DNA of 64,000 nt from Flavobacterium sp. CF108. Lineage in GTDB: Bacteria > Bacteroidota > Bacteroidia > Flavobacteriales > Flavobacteriaceae. Of this stretch, positions 36,700 through 45,757 are shown piece after piece. The notes under the pieces are model-generated. The model saw only the letters and a list, made by a program, of their open reading frames with translations, ran no database searches and was not told the origin of the DNA. The stretch is taken from the NCBI RefSeq assembly GCF_900129795.1, contig NZ_FQWW01000007.1:248001-312000 (forward strand), read 5' to 3'. A program made the position numbers and the translations under genes. Positions within the stretch are counted from its first letter, which is position 1. Each line of letters opens with the position of its first letter.

Positions 36700-37092
36700 T
36701 TAAAAAGGCAGGTCATCGGGATCGTCAGATTTATTTTGTTTTTTCGGGGTACTGCCTGCGTTTACAGACCCATCTTCTTTTTTGGCAAAAGCCAAGATTT
36801 TAAAGCTGTTGATGTGAAAGGTCAACGACCCCATAGCCGAACCGTCCTGACCGATATAGGTATTTAGCCCTACACGCCCGAAGAGCTGAACAAGCGCCCC
36901 TTTTTTAAGCCACTCGGCTACTTTTACACTCATCCAATAGGAGCAGTCGACAAAAGTTGTTATTTGTTTGTATTCGGCACTTCCTTTGGGCTTGTAGCTG
37001 TCATTGATGGCAATGGAGAAGTTAACGACCTGTTTTTCATCTCCCACTTTGCGGGTCGATGCATCCTTTGTAATACGTCCTGTGATTTCCAT
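36700..37092 (-). CDS. ssb: Single-stranded DNA-binding protein
   Basis: A 130-residue SSB with one OB fold (GRITKDASTRKVGDEKQVVNFSIAIND, FVDCSYWMSVKVAEWLKKGALVQLFGRV) and a short acidic tail ending DDPDDLPF, the conserved partner-docking tip. It heads the SSB/DUF7222/PcfK/PcfJ operon of the mobile element and would protect transferred single strands. Repeat copy 1 lies about 100 bp upstream of its start and may include its promoter. Confidence 0.93.
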   Translation of the reverse strand: MEITGRITKDASTRKVGDEKQVVNFSIAINDSYKPKGSAEYKQITTFVDCSYWMSVKVAEWLKKGALVQLFGRVGLNTYIGQDGSAMGSLTFHINSFKILAFAKKEDGSVNAGSTPKKQNKSDDPDDLPF

Positions 37093-37188
37093 GATTTCTA
37101 AAATTTAATGATGAATACTTTTTTAAATTTCTTTTCCCATGCCCCGCATAATTGTTTTCAAAAGAAAAAACGGAAAAAAAGAAAGCAA

Positions 37189-37322
37189 GAACCGAGTGAC
37201 CGATTGTGAGGATGCGGAGTGCTATAAGTCCCGAAGGGTGGGCAGGCGAAGCTGACCATTATGCGCACGAGCATACGGCGGGCACTATCTTGGCTGCCTT
37301 TTTATGCCGTTTCGAGTGAAAA
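37189..37322 (+). repeat. Structured direct repeat, copy 1
   Basis: About 134 bp that recur at 43499-43628 in the same orientation with roughly 90% identity over the core. It is clearly more GC-rich than its surroundings. Small conserved stems are visible: CCC-GAA-GGG (37230-37238) and TATGC-N6-GCATA (37260-37275). No frame is conserved, so it is not coding. It sits between the ssb operon and the NucS-like gene. The rest of the 353-bp gap shows nothing else. Confidence 0.85.
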
Positions 37323-37445
37323 CTGCTGTTTTTTTATTGTCTGAGCAAGTCCTGAATCTGAAATACGGAGTGTTTTCTTTTGATTATTTCAATACCTTAC
37401 AGGTTTTTATCATCAATGGAATAATTTCAAGTTAAATCAGATTGT

Positions 37446-39083
37446 ATGAATAATTACGAGGCTCTCATCAGGGATCATCTTGCCGAAAATTTAGGAATCC
37501 TAAATCCGGAATATGAGTTAATAGGTAAGGAGCATTATATACCCAAAGGGATCACTACCAAAAGTTTTATTGATATACTGGCTAGGGACAGGGACAACAA
37601 CTATATCATAATTGAAGTAAAAAGGTCCAATCAGGCTGAAAGACAGGCTATTCATGAAATCTATAAATATGTTGAAGCAATCAAGAATAAGTATAAGGCA
37701 AATGCCAGTGAAATAAAAGCTATCATAGTGTCTACAAGCTGGGAGGAGCTCTTGGTTCCGTTTTCGGCATTTGTCAACGAGTCCGATATTACTGTGGAAG
37801 GGTTTCATCTTGAAATTGACAGCGGGTTTAAGGTAATCTCGGCGAGAAAAGTGATTCCCTGTAAAACAAACAAGGGACGGCTGTTTAGCCCACTCCATAA
37901 ATGTAATTTATATAACGATGAGAGAAATTTACAAAAAGGGTTAAAAGACCACCATAAAAAATATAAACTCAAAGGTTTTGAAGATTATGTTTTGTTTGTT
38001 TTGAAAGCCCCTGAAAGTGATGAGGATGATTATAAAATAAGATTAGCGGAAATGGCAGGCGCGATAACAGGATCAGAACCGGATTATGATTATTTTGGAA
38101 AAGTTGTACTGCCAAAATTTATGATTTATTCTGCTTTCCATAGATTATCAACCGGGCAATACAAGGAAATTTTAAAAAGAGATTTAGTTATTTATGAGCA
38201 GACACTAGATTATTTAGAGTTTGGTGAAATTACTGATCCCGAGGCAATCGACGAAGTATTGGAAAGAAATATTTTAGGAAGCCTTAAACCTTATTTTTAT
38301 TCTGATGAATGTGAGAGCGCCTATCCTGCAAAATTAGTCAAAATCCTAACGGAAGAGAATTGGCAAATATTAAAAATTATCCGATCTGATTCCCTGGATC
38401 AGAATACCTTATTGTCGGATGATAAGATTTTAAGTGAGATGATGGGCAATACAGGGGTCACAAATGCTCTTTTAAAAGATAGTTTTATAATCGGAGACAA
38501 AGCCAAATTTGTCCAGATGAAAGAGAACCTGGTAAATGCCTTAAAACATAATGAGGTCTGGAAGAATCATTTAAAAATTTTCTTTGAGGACATTCAATCC
38601 TTGGAAGGATATAAATTTGAGATTGAAATTCTCAATACCAGCCATATTCTACTTAGTTTTATCTTTATTGTCATTTCTGAACAAAGAAATGAACATCTTC
38701 CAAGATATATTACAAGAGTGAGTAAAGATAGTCATGAGAAATTCTTTCTGGGTACCTTTAAGTGGAGTGGAAAGAAACCAGACCTAAATGGTATTATAGA
38801 CAGATATTTTAACGGAAAAGCGGAAAACCTTGTGATGACTTTAACCTGGGGCGGTTTTGATCGAAATAATGATGCTGTTTTAGAGGAACTCGGGCTTACC
38901 TATGAAAGTTATGTTGTAGAGATTACCGATGGACAAAAGGAGGACTTTTGGTTTAGAAATTTTAGATATGAGAAAATAAAATTTATTGAAGATGGAATAT
39001 ATAGGTTTATGAACGAAAACAAAGATTTTGTTGACGAATTAGTTACAATCTACGAAAAACATCGTTTTGAGCTAAAAAAATAA
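37446..39083 (+). CDS. NucS/DUF91-like endonuclease-domain protein
   Basis: A 545-residue soluble protein. The N-terminal ~100 residues look like a NucS/DUF91-type PD-(D/E)XK nuclease: Glu-rich start MNNYEALIRDHLAENLG, Asp43 in SFIDILARDR, and Glu57-Val-Lys59 in YIIIEVKRSNQ, then a helix (ERQAIHEIYKYVEAIK). The remaining 440 residues match nothing I know and may be a sensing or DNA-binding region. It is the only plus-strand gene in the cassette bracketed by the two repeats, and convergent with the protease operon. A stand-alone defence nuclease is plausible. Confidence 0.7.
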   Translation: MNNYEALIRDHLAENLGILNPEYELIGKEHYIPKGITTKSFIDILARDRDNNYIIIEVKRSNQAERQAIHEIYKYVEAIKNKYKANASEIKAIIVSTSWEELLVPFSAFVNESDITVEGFHLEIDSGFKVISARKVIPCKTNKGRLFSPLHKCNLYNDERNLQKGLKDHHKKYKLKGFEDYVLFVLKAPESDEDDYKIRLAEMAGAITGSEPDYDYFGKVVLPKFMIYSAFHRLSTGQYKEILKRDLVIYEQTLDYLEFGEITDPEAIDEVLERNILGSLKPYFYSDECESAYPAKLVKILTEENWQILKIIRSDSLDQNTLLSDDKILSEMMGNTGVTNALLKDSFIIGDKAKFVQMKENLVNALKHNEVWKNHLKIFFEDIQSLEGYKFEIEILNTSHILLSFIFIVISEQRNEHLPRYITRVSKDSHEKFFLGTFKWSGKKPDLNGIIDRYFNGKAENLVMTLTWGGFDRNNDAVLEELGLTYESYVVEITDGQKEDFWFRNFRYEKIKFIEDGIYRFMNENKDFVDELVTIYEKHRFELKK

Positions 39084-39193
39084 ATACTCTTACTTACTAA
39101 ACTTACGACCTTATAATCATTTTTCAGGAAGGATAAATGTCCGATTTAACTTGATATGATTGAATTTATAGGGGACATTAGAGAGTTAGTCAA

Positions 39194-40123
39194 TTAGTCC
39201 GATAAATTCCATTTTGATTTATCTTTTTCTCCCTGATAAATCTGTGGAGTAAATTCCTGGAGATGGATGGGTGTTACTGTGCGATTATATAGATATTCCT
39301 GAATTTGTAACTTCCTCTCCTCTGTAGGATAAAGGAAATAGTTCATAAACATTACTCTAAGTTCCATGTTGGGGTAGTTAATACTAGGATCATGAAGAAT
39401 TTGATTTCCGCCTAAAAACCAACTATCAGGGAGTCTGTTTCCAAACATTTGAAATTGCAATCCGGGCAGTAATAACTGAAGGTCATTGGAAATGTCTGCA
39501 AAATTATTTTTTTGTTTTAATCCTTTTTTCAGCAGGTCTATTGCTAAAGAGTCAGCATCAAGTTCGATCTTTTTTAAAGTGGTAATAAATTCAGGTTGTG
39601 TTTTTTCCATCATAGTGTGGGACACTGTAATTGTGTTTTCATCAAAAGAGCCTTCTTTACCTAAGATAAAATGACCAATTTCGTGTAGAATAATAAGCTC
39701 GACAACAGGCAGTAAAGATTCTTCTCCTGATAAAGCATTCTTTGCTGTGAAATTTCTAATAGAGGGAATGTTTAGCAGGATCAATTGATTCTTAATATCA
39801 GAAAAACCTTCCGAGTAATTATTCTCTCTAGTTGACGAATATGGGATTACAAGAATTTCATTAGGATCTTCAGGATTATAGTCCTGGGCCAGTTTTAATT
39901 TTTTATTAAATGCTTTAGAATTTAATGAATTTAGTTTTTCCAATATAATTCTCAGGTCCTGATTTATGGATTTGTCACTGTCTAATCCATTTTGTGCCAA
40001 AAATTGTTTTTCAATATCAAGACTATCGACTTTTTTTTCTTCCTTACATGAAACAAAAATAAAACCAGTAAAAATAAAACTAAGAACAATATTAATCAGC
40101 ACATATTTTTTGATCATACTCAT
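39194..40123 (-). CDS. Lipoprotein with M48-like metallopeptidase motif
   Basis: The frame is open to 40204, but a lipoprotein signal (IKKYVLINIVLSFIFTGFIFVSC) follows ATGs at 40123 and 40117, so the true start is one of these; both overlap the upstream gene by about 30 bp. The zinc motif HEIGH lies about 120 residues after the lipid Cys (LIILHEIGHFILGKEG). A downstream ELDADSLAIDLL fits the third-ligand segment of M48-type gluzincins. Predicted to be envelope-anchored and proteolytic. Last gene of an unrecognised four-gene operon. Confidence 0.65.
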   Translation of the reverse strand: MSMIKKYVLINIVLSFIFTGFIFVSCKEEKKVDSLDIEKQFLAQNGLDSDKSINQDLRIILEKLNSLNSKAFNKKLKLAQDYNPEDPNEILVIPYSSTRENNYSEGFSDIKNQLILLNIPSIRNFTAKNALSGEESLLPVVELIILHEIGHFILGKEGSFDENTITVSHTMMEKTQPEFITTLKKIELDADSLAIDLLKKGLKQKNNFADISNDLQLLLPGLQFQMFGNRLPDSWFLGGNQILHDPSINYPNMELRVMFMNYFLYPTEERKLQIQEYLYNRTVTPIHLQEFTPQIYQGEKDKSKWNLSD

Positions 40124-40643
40124 TTGTAACTTTATTTCGTTCTTCATCAGACTTTGCTGAATCATATTTCCTGTAGAAATCATTAAGGTCTTGTGTTGCA
40201 GCAATTACTGATTTACCTGCATTATTTTTTTTATCATTATAGTGTGTACTGACATAATTTGTCAAGGTTGACAAGAAAGTTAATAGCGCAATGGTTATTG
40301 CAAATTTATTATAAGCACTTAAAACAGGCAATGCTTCATTATTTTTTTTTGAAGCCTGAATTGTGGTCACAAAAGTTGAGGATGCGGTAAGAAGGGTCAC
40401 CGCGAAGTTTAGCCAAAAATATATCTGCTGATTTTTATCTTCTTCAATTTTATGATCTTTTATACAAGTAAGTAATTTTTTTTTGACCAAGTCGTAATCA
40501 CTATTGCTTACAGATGTATCGAAACCTTTTCCACTAATTTCAAAATCATATCTTGAAATTGATGATGATACCACTAAATTATAAATGCTGCTAACAAGCA
40601 GTAATAATGATAATGCTGCAAATAGGTAAAATATTTTTCTCAT
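40092..40643 (-). CDS. Small membrane protein, SLATT-like
   Basis: A 183-residue protein with an N-terminal membrane helix (about 4-27) and two more close together (about 76-95 and 112-132: FWLNFAVTLLTASSTFVTTI; FAITIALLTFLSTLTNYVS), then a charged helical tail (LNDFYRKYDSAKSDEERNKV). The paired helices plus helical tail resemble SLATT membrane effector domains of nucleotide-signalling defence systems, but this is by eye and not a firm assignment. It lies between the secreted protein and the M48-like lipoprotein. Confidence 0.6.
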   Translation of the reverse strand: MRKIFYLFAALSLLLLVSSIYNLVVSSSISRYDFEISGKGFDTSVSNSDYDLVKKKLLTCIKDHKIEEDKNQQIYFWLNFAVTLLTASSTFVTTIQASKKNNEALPVLSAYNKFAITIALLTFLSTLTNYVSTHYNDKKNNAGKSVIAATQDLNDFYRKYDSAKSDEERNKVTNEYDQKICAD

Positions 40644-40688
40644 ATCAAATGGTATATTAATTAAGAATATAGTACGCTTTGTTTCTGT

Positions 40689-42065
40689 TTAAGGTGCAGT
40701 AAATAAGGTTTTTAATAATTCTACTGCTACACGTGTATCAATGGATGCACCAAAAAACACGCCTACATTCCATTCTTTTTTAATATTCAGCGTTGATTCG
40801 GTAAAAACATCCTCTCCGAAGTCGAAATTATTATGCCCTGGAATTACATTACGTCTGCCAAAGTGTGCCCCTAATATGACAGCTCCACCGCGGGCAAAAT
40901 CAAAAGAAAAGCCACCGAGAAAATTTTCGTCTGCATCTTTTCCAAACTGTGTACCCACAACTACGCCAAATCGGCTAGGATCAAATATTTGTCCATGAGG
41001 AGGATAAAGAAATGATCTTCCTTGTGGATAAAATACAGCCATAACAGTAATAAGGCCTCTGATACTGGGGTCATCAGCAATAAGAGTATTTTGAGTTGCA
41101 TTTAGGGGAACCTGTTCAATATTCTGCGGATTTCTAAGAGTGGTTGCAATCAGTCCTGTAGTTATGCTTACATGATATAATTTAGGGACAGTGACATCTG
41201 CCTTGACAATTTCCGTTAATTGGCTAGTATTGGTAATTGGTGCACGCTTGATACTAAAGTTGAATTTTTCGGTAAAGGGACCGATCCTGGCAAAATCTAT
41301 AACCGTTATTTTCACTGGCCCTGCTGACTGAGCCGAGGCGTTTTTTTCTATGTTAAATGTAGGATTGTAATTTCCAGTGTAATCAAAAAAGTATAAATTT
41401 TCTTTCCCCAGACAGTCGGATGTAATCAAGTGTACCTGATAGGTATATTTCTCAGTAGCAGTAGTAGGAGGTGCATATCCATAGTATTTGCCATAATGAT
41501 CAACAAAAATATGCACTGTATTATTTTTATCAATATAGAGATTATTTTTGTCTTTAAGTACTATCTCTACATCATCTTTATATTTCTTAAGTATTCTATT
41601 ATCAAATTCAGTCTGAGCATCCTGTTGAAAGCTTCCTTGTTCGCATTGGGAACGAGAACCTGTTTCATTATTTCCAATTCTAACATCAAAGGAATAAACA
41701 GTTTTATCATTCTTTTTAATTTCAATTGTTGAACTGGATGTAAATCCCCGAATCACAGCACCAAAATTAACTTTGTAGGTTTTATTTGGAGCATCGTAGA
41801 CCTTGCTGAGTATATTAACTTTATCCTTTTCAACTGAACCTGCATAGAACTTAAAGGGATCAATGTCAGTCTCAATATTGACACCTGTAATTTCTATGGT
41901 TAAATCTTTTCCAGGTGTTCCTTTATAATCATTTTGGTTTACAGGATCTCCCTGCTTTGCAGTGGCTGCAGTGTTTATTTCACTAAAAGCAATTTGCCGG
42001 TTTTGTGCTTTAACAGCTATTGCCACGAAAAGAAGGATACTTAATAATGAGTTAGTTGTTTTCAT
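40689..42065 (-). CDS. Secreted protein of unknown family
   Basis: A 458-residue protein with a signal peptide (cleavage near AVKAQ). The middle looks beta-rich (KVNFGAVIRGFTSSSTIEIKKNDKTVYSF). The last ~120 residues alternate glycine and hydrophobics (GVVVGTQFGKDA, FLGGFSFDFARGGAVILGAHFGRR, WNVGVFFGASIDTR), as in outer-membrane barrel or porin-like strands. I do not recognise the family. It follows the trypsin-like gene by 9 bp, so it belongs to the same operon. Confidence 0.6.
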   Translation of the reverse strand: MKTTNSLLSILLFVAIAVKAQNRQIAFSEINTAATAKQGDPVNQNDYKGTPGKDLTIEITGVNIETDIDPFKFYAGSVEKDKVNILSKVYDAPNKTYKVNFGAVIRGFTSSSTIEIKKNDKTVYSFDVRIGNNETGSRSQCEQGSFQQDAQTEFDNRILKKYKDDVEIVLKDKNNLYIDKNNTVHIFVDHYGKYYGYAPPTTATEKYTYQVHLITSDCLGKENLYFFDYTGNYNPTFNIEKNASAQSAGPVKITVIDFARIGPFTEKFNFSIKRAPITNTSQLTEIVKADVTVPKLYHVSITTGLIATTLRNPQNIEQVPLNATQNTLIADDPSIRGLITVMAVFYPQGRSFLYPPHGQIFDPSRFGVVVGTQFGKDADENFLGGFSFDFARGGAVILGAHFGRRNVIPGHNNFDFGEDVFTESTLNIKKEWNVGVFFGASIDTRVAVELLKTLFTAP

Positions 42066-42074
42066 AGGTTTTGA

Positions 42075-43196
42075 TTAAATAAATTTATAATTGGTTAGGT
42101 TTTCAATCGTATAAGCGGCAATAATATAGGTGAAGTTATTATCTGATGCCACTACATAGCCAATGTAATTCCCGCTTAAATCGCATACGGCGGCACCGCT
42201 ATCGCCGTCGCTGGCACAACGGTCTATCTGGATTAGATTGATAAGATGATGATCTTTTTTTCCTTCATAGTCAATATACTGATCAAAAGCAATATTTCTT
42301 AAAAAACCTTCACGAACAGCCTTGGAACCATTCCCACGAAAACGTAAGATTATTTTGTTTTCCTGCTCCCTGGTAAGCGTGCGATAGTAAATTGGTCCGG
42401 GAATTTCACTATAATTGGGTACTATATCGATTTGTGGTTTCATTATTGCCACATCGAGAGACTCTGTCAAAAATCCCTCTATGATCGTACCAACGGGTGT
42501 AATTGGGGCCCCATTAAGGTCTGAAAAGCAAGGTGATATCAGGGTTGGGTCGTTGGGATTCTCAACAGATAATTTACCAGCGGCTAATTCTTTATTACAA
42601 TAAACGTGATAACAGCTCATGTAAAATAATTCACTGCCTTTTTTGATTGGAATGCCAAGAGTTCCATACATCAAATCATCTTTACGGCTCACGCCAGAGG
42701 CAATACTAGTAAATTGTGCTTTAGCAATGCCGGCCTGTTGAACATCTGTGGGAATCCGAAAGCCTTTGTATTGTATATATAAAGGAAATGGCTTTACATT
42801 GCCTTCTTTTTTAGTGACTTGGATAATAATAGCAACCGCTTTTAAGTTTTTGCCCTTTATATTTTTTCTACCTGCTGCTATACCGGTTATCTCAGGATAC
42901 TCAAGCTTAAGATTTTGCGATGATGACCGAATATACTCTTCGGCAAGTTTAAATTGCATGGGCATGTCAAGCATATCAAAGTATACTATTTTTTTTCTGG
43001 CTGGTTTATTGAAAAAAAATGTAATATAATGACCTAAAATAATTCCAAGGAGCAATATGGATATGACTTCGATATAGGTACTCAAAAGAGACCTGCTTCC
43101 ATAACTAAGAGCCACATCAATAAGATTTAAAATAATTAAAGTGATTAAAAAACTAATTAAAAGCCTATTTTGTGGTTGAGTATTTTTTGACATCAC
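42075..43196 (-). CDS. Membrane-anchored trypsin-like serine protease
   Basis: A 373-residue protein. Two membrane helices (about 11-32 and 40-62), with a basic N-terminus and a basic stretch (NKPARKK) after helix two, place the protease domain in the cytoplasm. A chymotrypsin-like triad is visible: His197 (SCYHVYC), Asp248 (ESLDVAIM) and Ser333 (ASDGDSGAAV). First gene of the four-gene operon. Cytoplasmic trypsin-like domains recur in prokaryotic conflict systems as activators of effectors, but this arrangement is new to me. Confidence 0.75.
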   Translation of the reverse strand: MMSKNTQPQNRLLISFLITLIILNLIDVALSYGSRSLLSTYIEVISILLLGIILGHYITFFFNKPARKKIVYFDMLDMPMQFKLAEEYIRSSSQNLKLEYPEITGIAAGRKNIKGKNLKAVAIIIQVTKKEGNVKPFPLYIQYKGFRIPTDVQQAGIAKAQFTSIASGVSRKDDLMYGTLGIPIKKGSELFYMSCYHVYCNKELAAGKLSVENPNDPTLISPCFSDLNGAPITPVGTIIEGFLTESLDVAIMKPQIDIVPNYSEIPGPIYYRTLTREQENKIILRFRGNGSKAVREGFLRNIAFDQYIDYEGKKDHHLINLIQIDRCASDGDSGAAVCDLSGNYIGYVVASDNNFTYIIAAYTIENLTNYKFI

Positions 43197-43498
43197 GATT
43201 ATAAATTTTTTAAAGTGATTGGGTATACTTGGCTAAAGGCTTATAAAATTTTAATTATAACTAAGTTTTTTTAATGTATTGAATGTGAGTAAAATGAGTG
43301 TTTAATGTGTAAGATATTATTTATTATGATAAATAAGTAATTAACAAAAAAAAATAAAATTTAGTAAATAAATGTAGCTATTTCAAATTTTACAGCAATA
43401 CGTATTTTTACCTGTTTTTTCAGAATAATTATTTTTAAGTTCTATCAGTTTTGAATTGTTGAAATTTGTTTTTTATTTCTTAATATTAAAAAAGCAGA

Positions 43499-43628
43499 GA
43501 ACTAATTGGCCGCAAGAGGATGCAGAGTGCCATAAGTCCCGTAGGGGGGGAGCGAAGCCGAGCCATTATGCGCACGGGCATACGGTGGGCACTATCTTGG
43601 CTGTCTTTTTATGCCGTTTCGATTGAAA
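43499..43628 (+). repeat. Structured direct repeat, copy 2
   Basis: Second copy of the element at 37189-37322, same orientation. Differences are mostly single changes plus a 2-bp gap; CCC-GTA-GGG and TATGC-N6-GCATA stems are kept, and the last stretch before ATGCCGTTTCGA is almost identical. It lies 300 bp upstream of the trypsin-like protease and 200 bp upstream of the Septu-like ATPase. The rest of the 632-bp gap is AT-rich without a recognisable gene. Confidence 0.85.
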
Positions 43629-43828
43629 ATCTTAGATTTCATTTAACTATCTGTATAAAAAGCCTATACCGATTTTATGATATGAAAAGTGAAAAGTTTT
43701 GCATTTGTAGTTTATTTATGATAAAAAAAATAAGTATTTTGGACAGCGCTCAGAGAGGGCTTAATTGAGGCAAAACAGTTTTTATTGGAGTAATCACAGC
43801 TGTCAAATAATAATTTAACATACCGAAA

Positions 43829-45757
43829 TTGGACGAAATTATACTAACAAAGCAATTAAAAAGAGGTATATACAATGCCCTTTCAGCAAGGGAAGACTTT
43901 TTGGGGGTTTATAATGACTTTGATGGAATTCTAACATTTTTAAATAAAATCTGGCCACTACAGGATATGCCATCAGAGGATGACAGATATTCTAATGCTT
44001 TTGATGATGCAAGACAGCATTTAGTCCTCAACAGTGACTGGAGCCTTGAGTATACTTTTTTAGAGCGTTTCAAACTTGTGGAAGGAGAAAATATTTTTTT
44101 CAATGCCTTCCTTGAGACTATAGTTGGTCCGGAAGTCAGAAGAACAAAAGAGGAGATTCAATTTTACGCCTATCTGATCAATAGTTTTGTTGAAAAATCA
44201 GGGGCCCGTATGGCTCTTGTTGACTACTTTGAAGAGATGCCTGTTTACAAACTAAGGTCCCTTGTAAGCGCAAGTGATTTACCTTTAGAAATAAAGATAA
44301 ATAATATTCCTTTTTTTAAAGAAGAGATAGAAATTGATGAATATCCCTGCTTTGTAATGCGTTACAGCCATTGGAACGACTATGGACTGCGTACCCGTAT
44401 AGCACTTCAGTACAGGGTTTCCGATACCGATAGAAGCCAGGAACTATTTGTTATGATTATGAAACGGGATTCCAAAACCACATGGGATGAACTGGATGAT
44501 AAATTTTTTATGTTGAAGGAAGACTTTTGTTCATGTGGTACCTCATCACATTTTTACTTTGATATAAAAGAAATACTTCCTCATTCTTATCAGAGTGTTC
44601 TTTTAGCAATTCGTGATGTGGGTCTTTTTCCAAGGATATCGGAACAGTTTGAAAATGACAACATTTTTAAAACTTCCTTTATGCGGGATAACACCAAAGA
44701 GAAAATGTTAAGGACTATCAGGTTTGATCTTAATGGTATTGATTATTATCAGGCTTTTAAATTCAATTTTAAATACAGGCCTCCTTATGCAGAGAATGAT
44801 CTGCGCCTAAATTTTGATTTTCAGTCAGAAGGAGTTATACAGCACAGGGTTTACGGACTTATAGGTAAAAATGGAACAGGAAAGACACAGATACTTAATG
44901 CAATTGTTAGCAGTCTTTCACAAGAAGCTCCCAGCACAATCACACCAAGAAAGCCTATTTACGGCAAAATTTTCACCATTTCGTACAGCTTTTTTGATAA
45001 GTTCAGCGGACCTCCTGCTAATGCCTCATTCAATTATGTCTACTGCGGGCTAAAAAAAACCGGAGGTGGATGGCTCTCTGAGGATGAGCTCGTAGAGCGT
45101 TTTCATGCATCAGCTTTAAAAATTGTAGAAAAAGAAGAGGTTGGAAACTGGAAAGCACTGCTAAGTATTTTTCTACCAGCCCAAGCTGTGTTGCAAATGT
45201 TTGAAAGTGACTGGATGGGACGATGGAGTTTTCTTCCTGAAAATTTTAAAGATGTTTATTCGAAAGTGAGTTCCGGGCAGAACATTCTGCTTTTTGTTGT
45301 TACCGAAATTGTAGCGCAGATTCGTTATAATTCCCTGATACTTTATGACGAACCCGAAACACATCTTCATCCCAACGCCATAAGCGAACTTATGAATATG
45401 ATATTTGAGCTTGTCCGCAGATATGAGTCTTTCTGTATAATAGCTACCCATTCCCCTATGATTATTCAGGAGCTTCAGTCCAGAAATATTTATGTAATTG
45501 AAAGGGAAGGAAATTATGTTTCTTCAAGAAAACTGGAAAAAGAGCCATTTGGGGAAAACCTTACGGTTATAACGGATGAAGTTTTTGGGAACAGGGAGGT
45601 ACCCAGACATTACTTTACGCTACTAAGAAAGCTTGTGGATGAAGGCAGAGAATTTGATGAAATATTATCTTTAATTGAGAACGACAATGTGCCTTTAAGC
45701 CTTAATGCCAGATTGTTTATTAAATTATTAATATCGGAGCGAAATGAAAAACATTAG
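43829..45757 (+). CDS. Septu/PtuA-like AAA (ABC-type) ATPase
   Basis: A 642-residue protein read from a TTG start: an in-frame stop lies 15 bp upstream and the first internal ATG is at codon 47, so TTG is needed. Residues 1-145 form a helical domain resembling N-terminal domains of abortive-infection ATPases; 165-300 is a beta-rich domain. The ATPase has Walker A GKNGTGKT (346-353), an ABC-like signature SSGQ (481-484), Walker B with Asp507-Glu508 (SLILYDEPETHLHP) and His541 (ATHSPMI). The 14-bp overlap with an HNH nuclease gene matches the PtuA-PtuB (Septu) anti-phage pair. Confidence 0.8.
   Translation: MDEIILTKQLKRGIYNALSAREDFLGVYNDFDGILTFLNKIWPLQDMPSEDDRYSNAFDDARQHLVLNSDWSLEYTFLERFKLVEGENIFFNAFLETIVGPEVRRTKEEIQFYAYLINSFVEKSGARMALVDYFEEMPVYKLRSLVSASDLPLEIKINNIPFFKEEIEIDEYPCFVMRYSHWNDYGLRTRIALQYRVSDTDRSQELFVMIMKRDSKTTWDELDDKFFMLKEDFCSCGTSSHFYFDIKEILPHSYQSVLLAIRDVGLFPRISEQFENDNIFKTSFMRDNTKEKMLRTIRFDLNGIDYYQAFKFNFKYRPPYAENDLRLNFDFQSEGVIQHRVYGLIGKNGTGKTQILNAIVSSLSQEAPSTITPRKPIYGKIFTISYSFFDKFSGPPANASFNYVYCGLKKTGGGWLSEDELVERFHASALKIVEKEEVGNWKALLSIFLPAQAVLQMFESDWMGRWSFLPENFKDVYSKVSSGQNILLFVVTEIVAQIRYNSLILYDEPETHLHPNAISELMNMIFELVRRYESFCIIATHSPMIIQELQSRNIYVIEREGNYVSSRKLEKEPFGENLTVITDEVFGNREVPRHYFTLLRKLVDEGREFDEILSLIENDNVPLSLNARLFIKLLISERNEKH

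Noticed and set aside
37189..37322. Repeat as a retron or group II intron RNA
   Set aside because: No reverse transcriptase is present anywhere in the window and the element is too short for a group II intron.
39137..39181. AATGTCC/GGACATT inverted repeat between the NucS-like gene and the M48-like gene
   Set aside because: Short 7-bp arms separated by about 30 nt with no T run; probably chance.
37189..43628. Direct repeats as att sites of an integrated element
   Set aside because: No integrase or recombinase lies between or beside them, and the repeats are much longer than typical att cores; kept only as cassette-boundary repeats.
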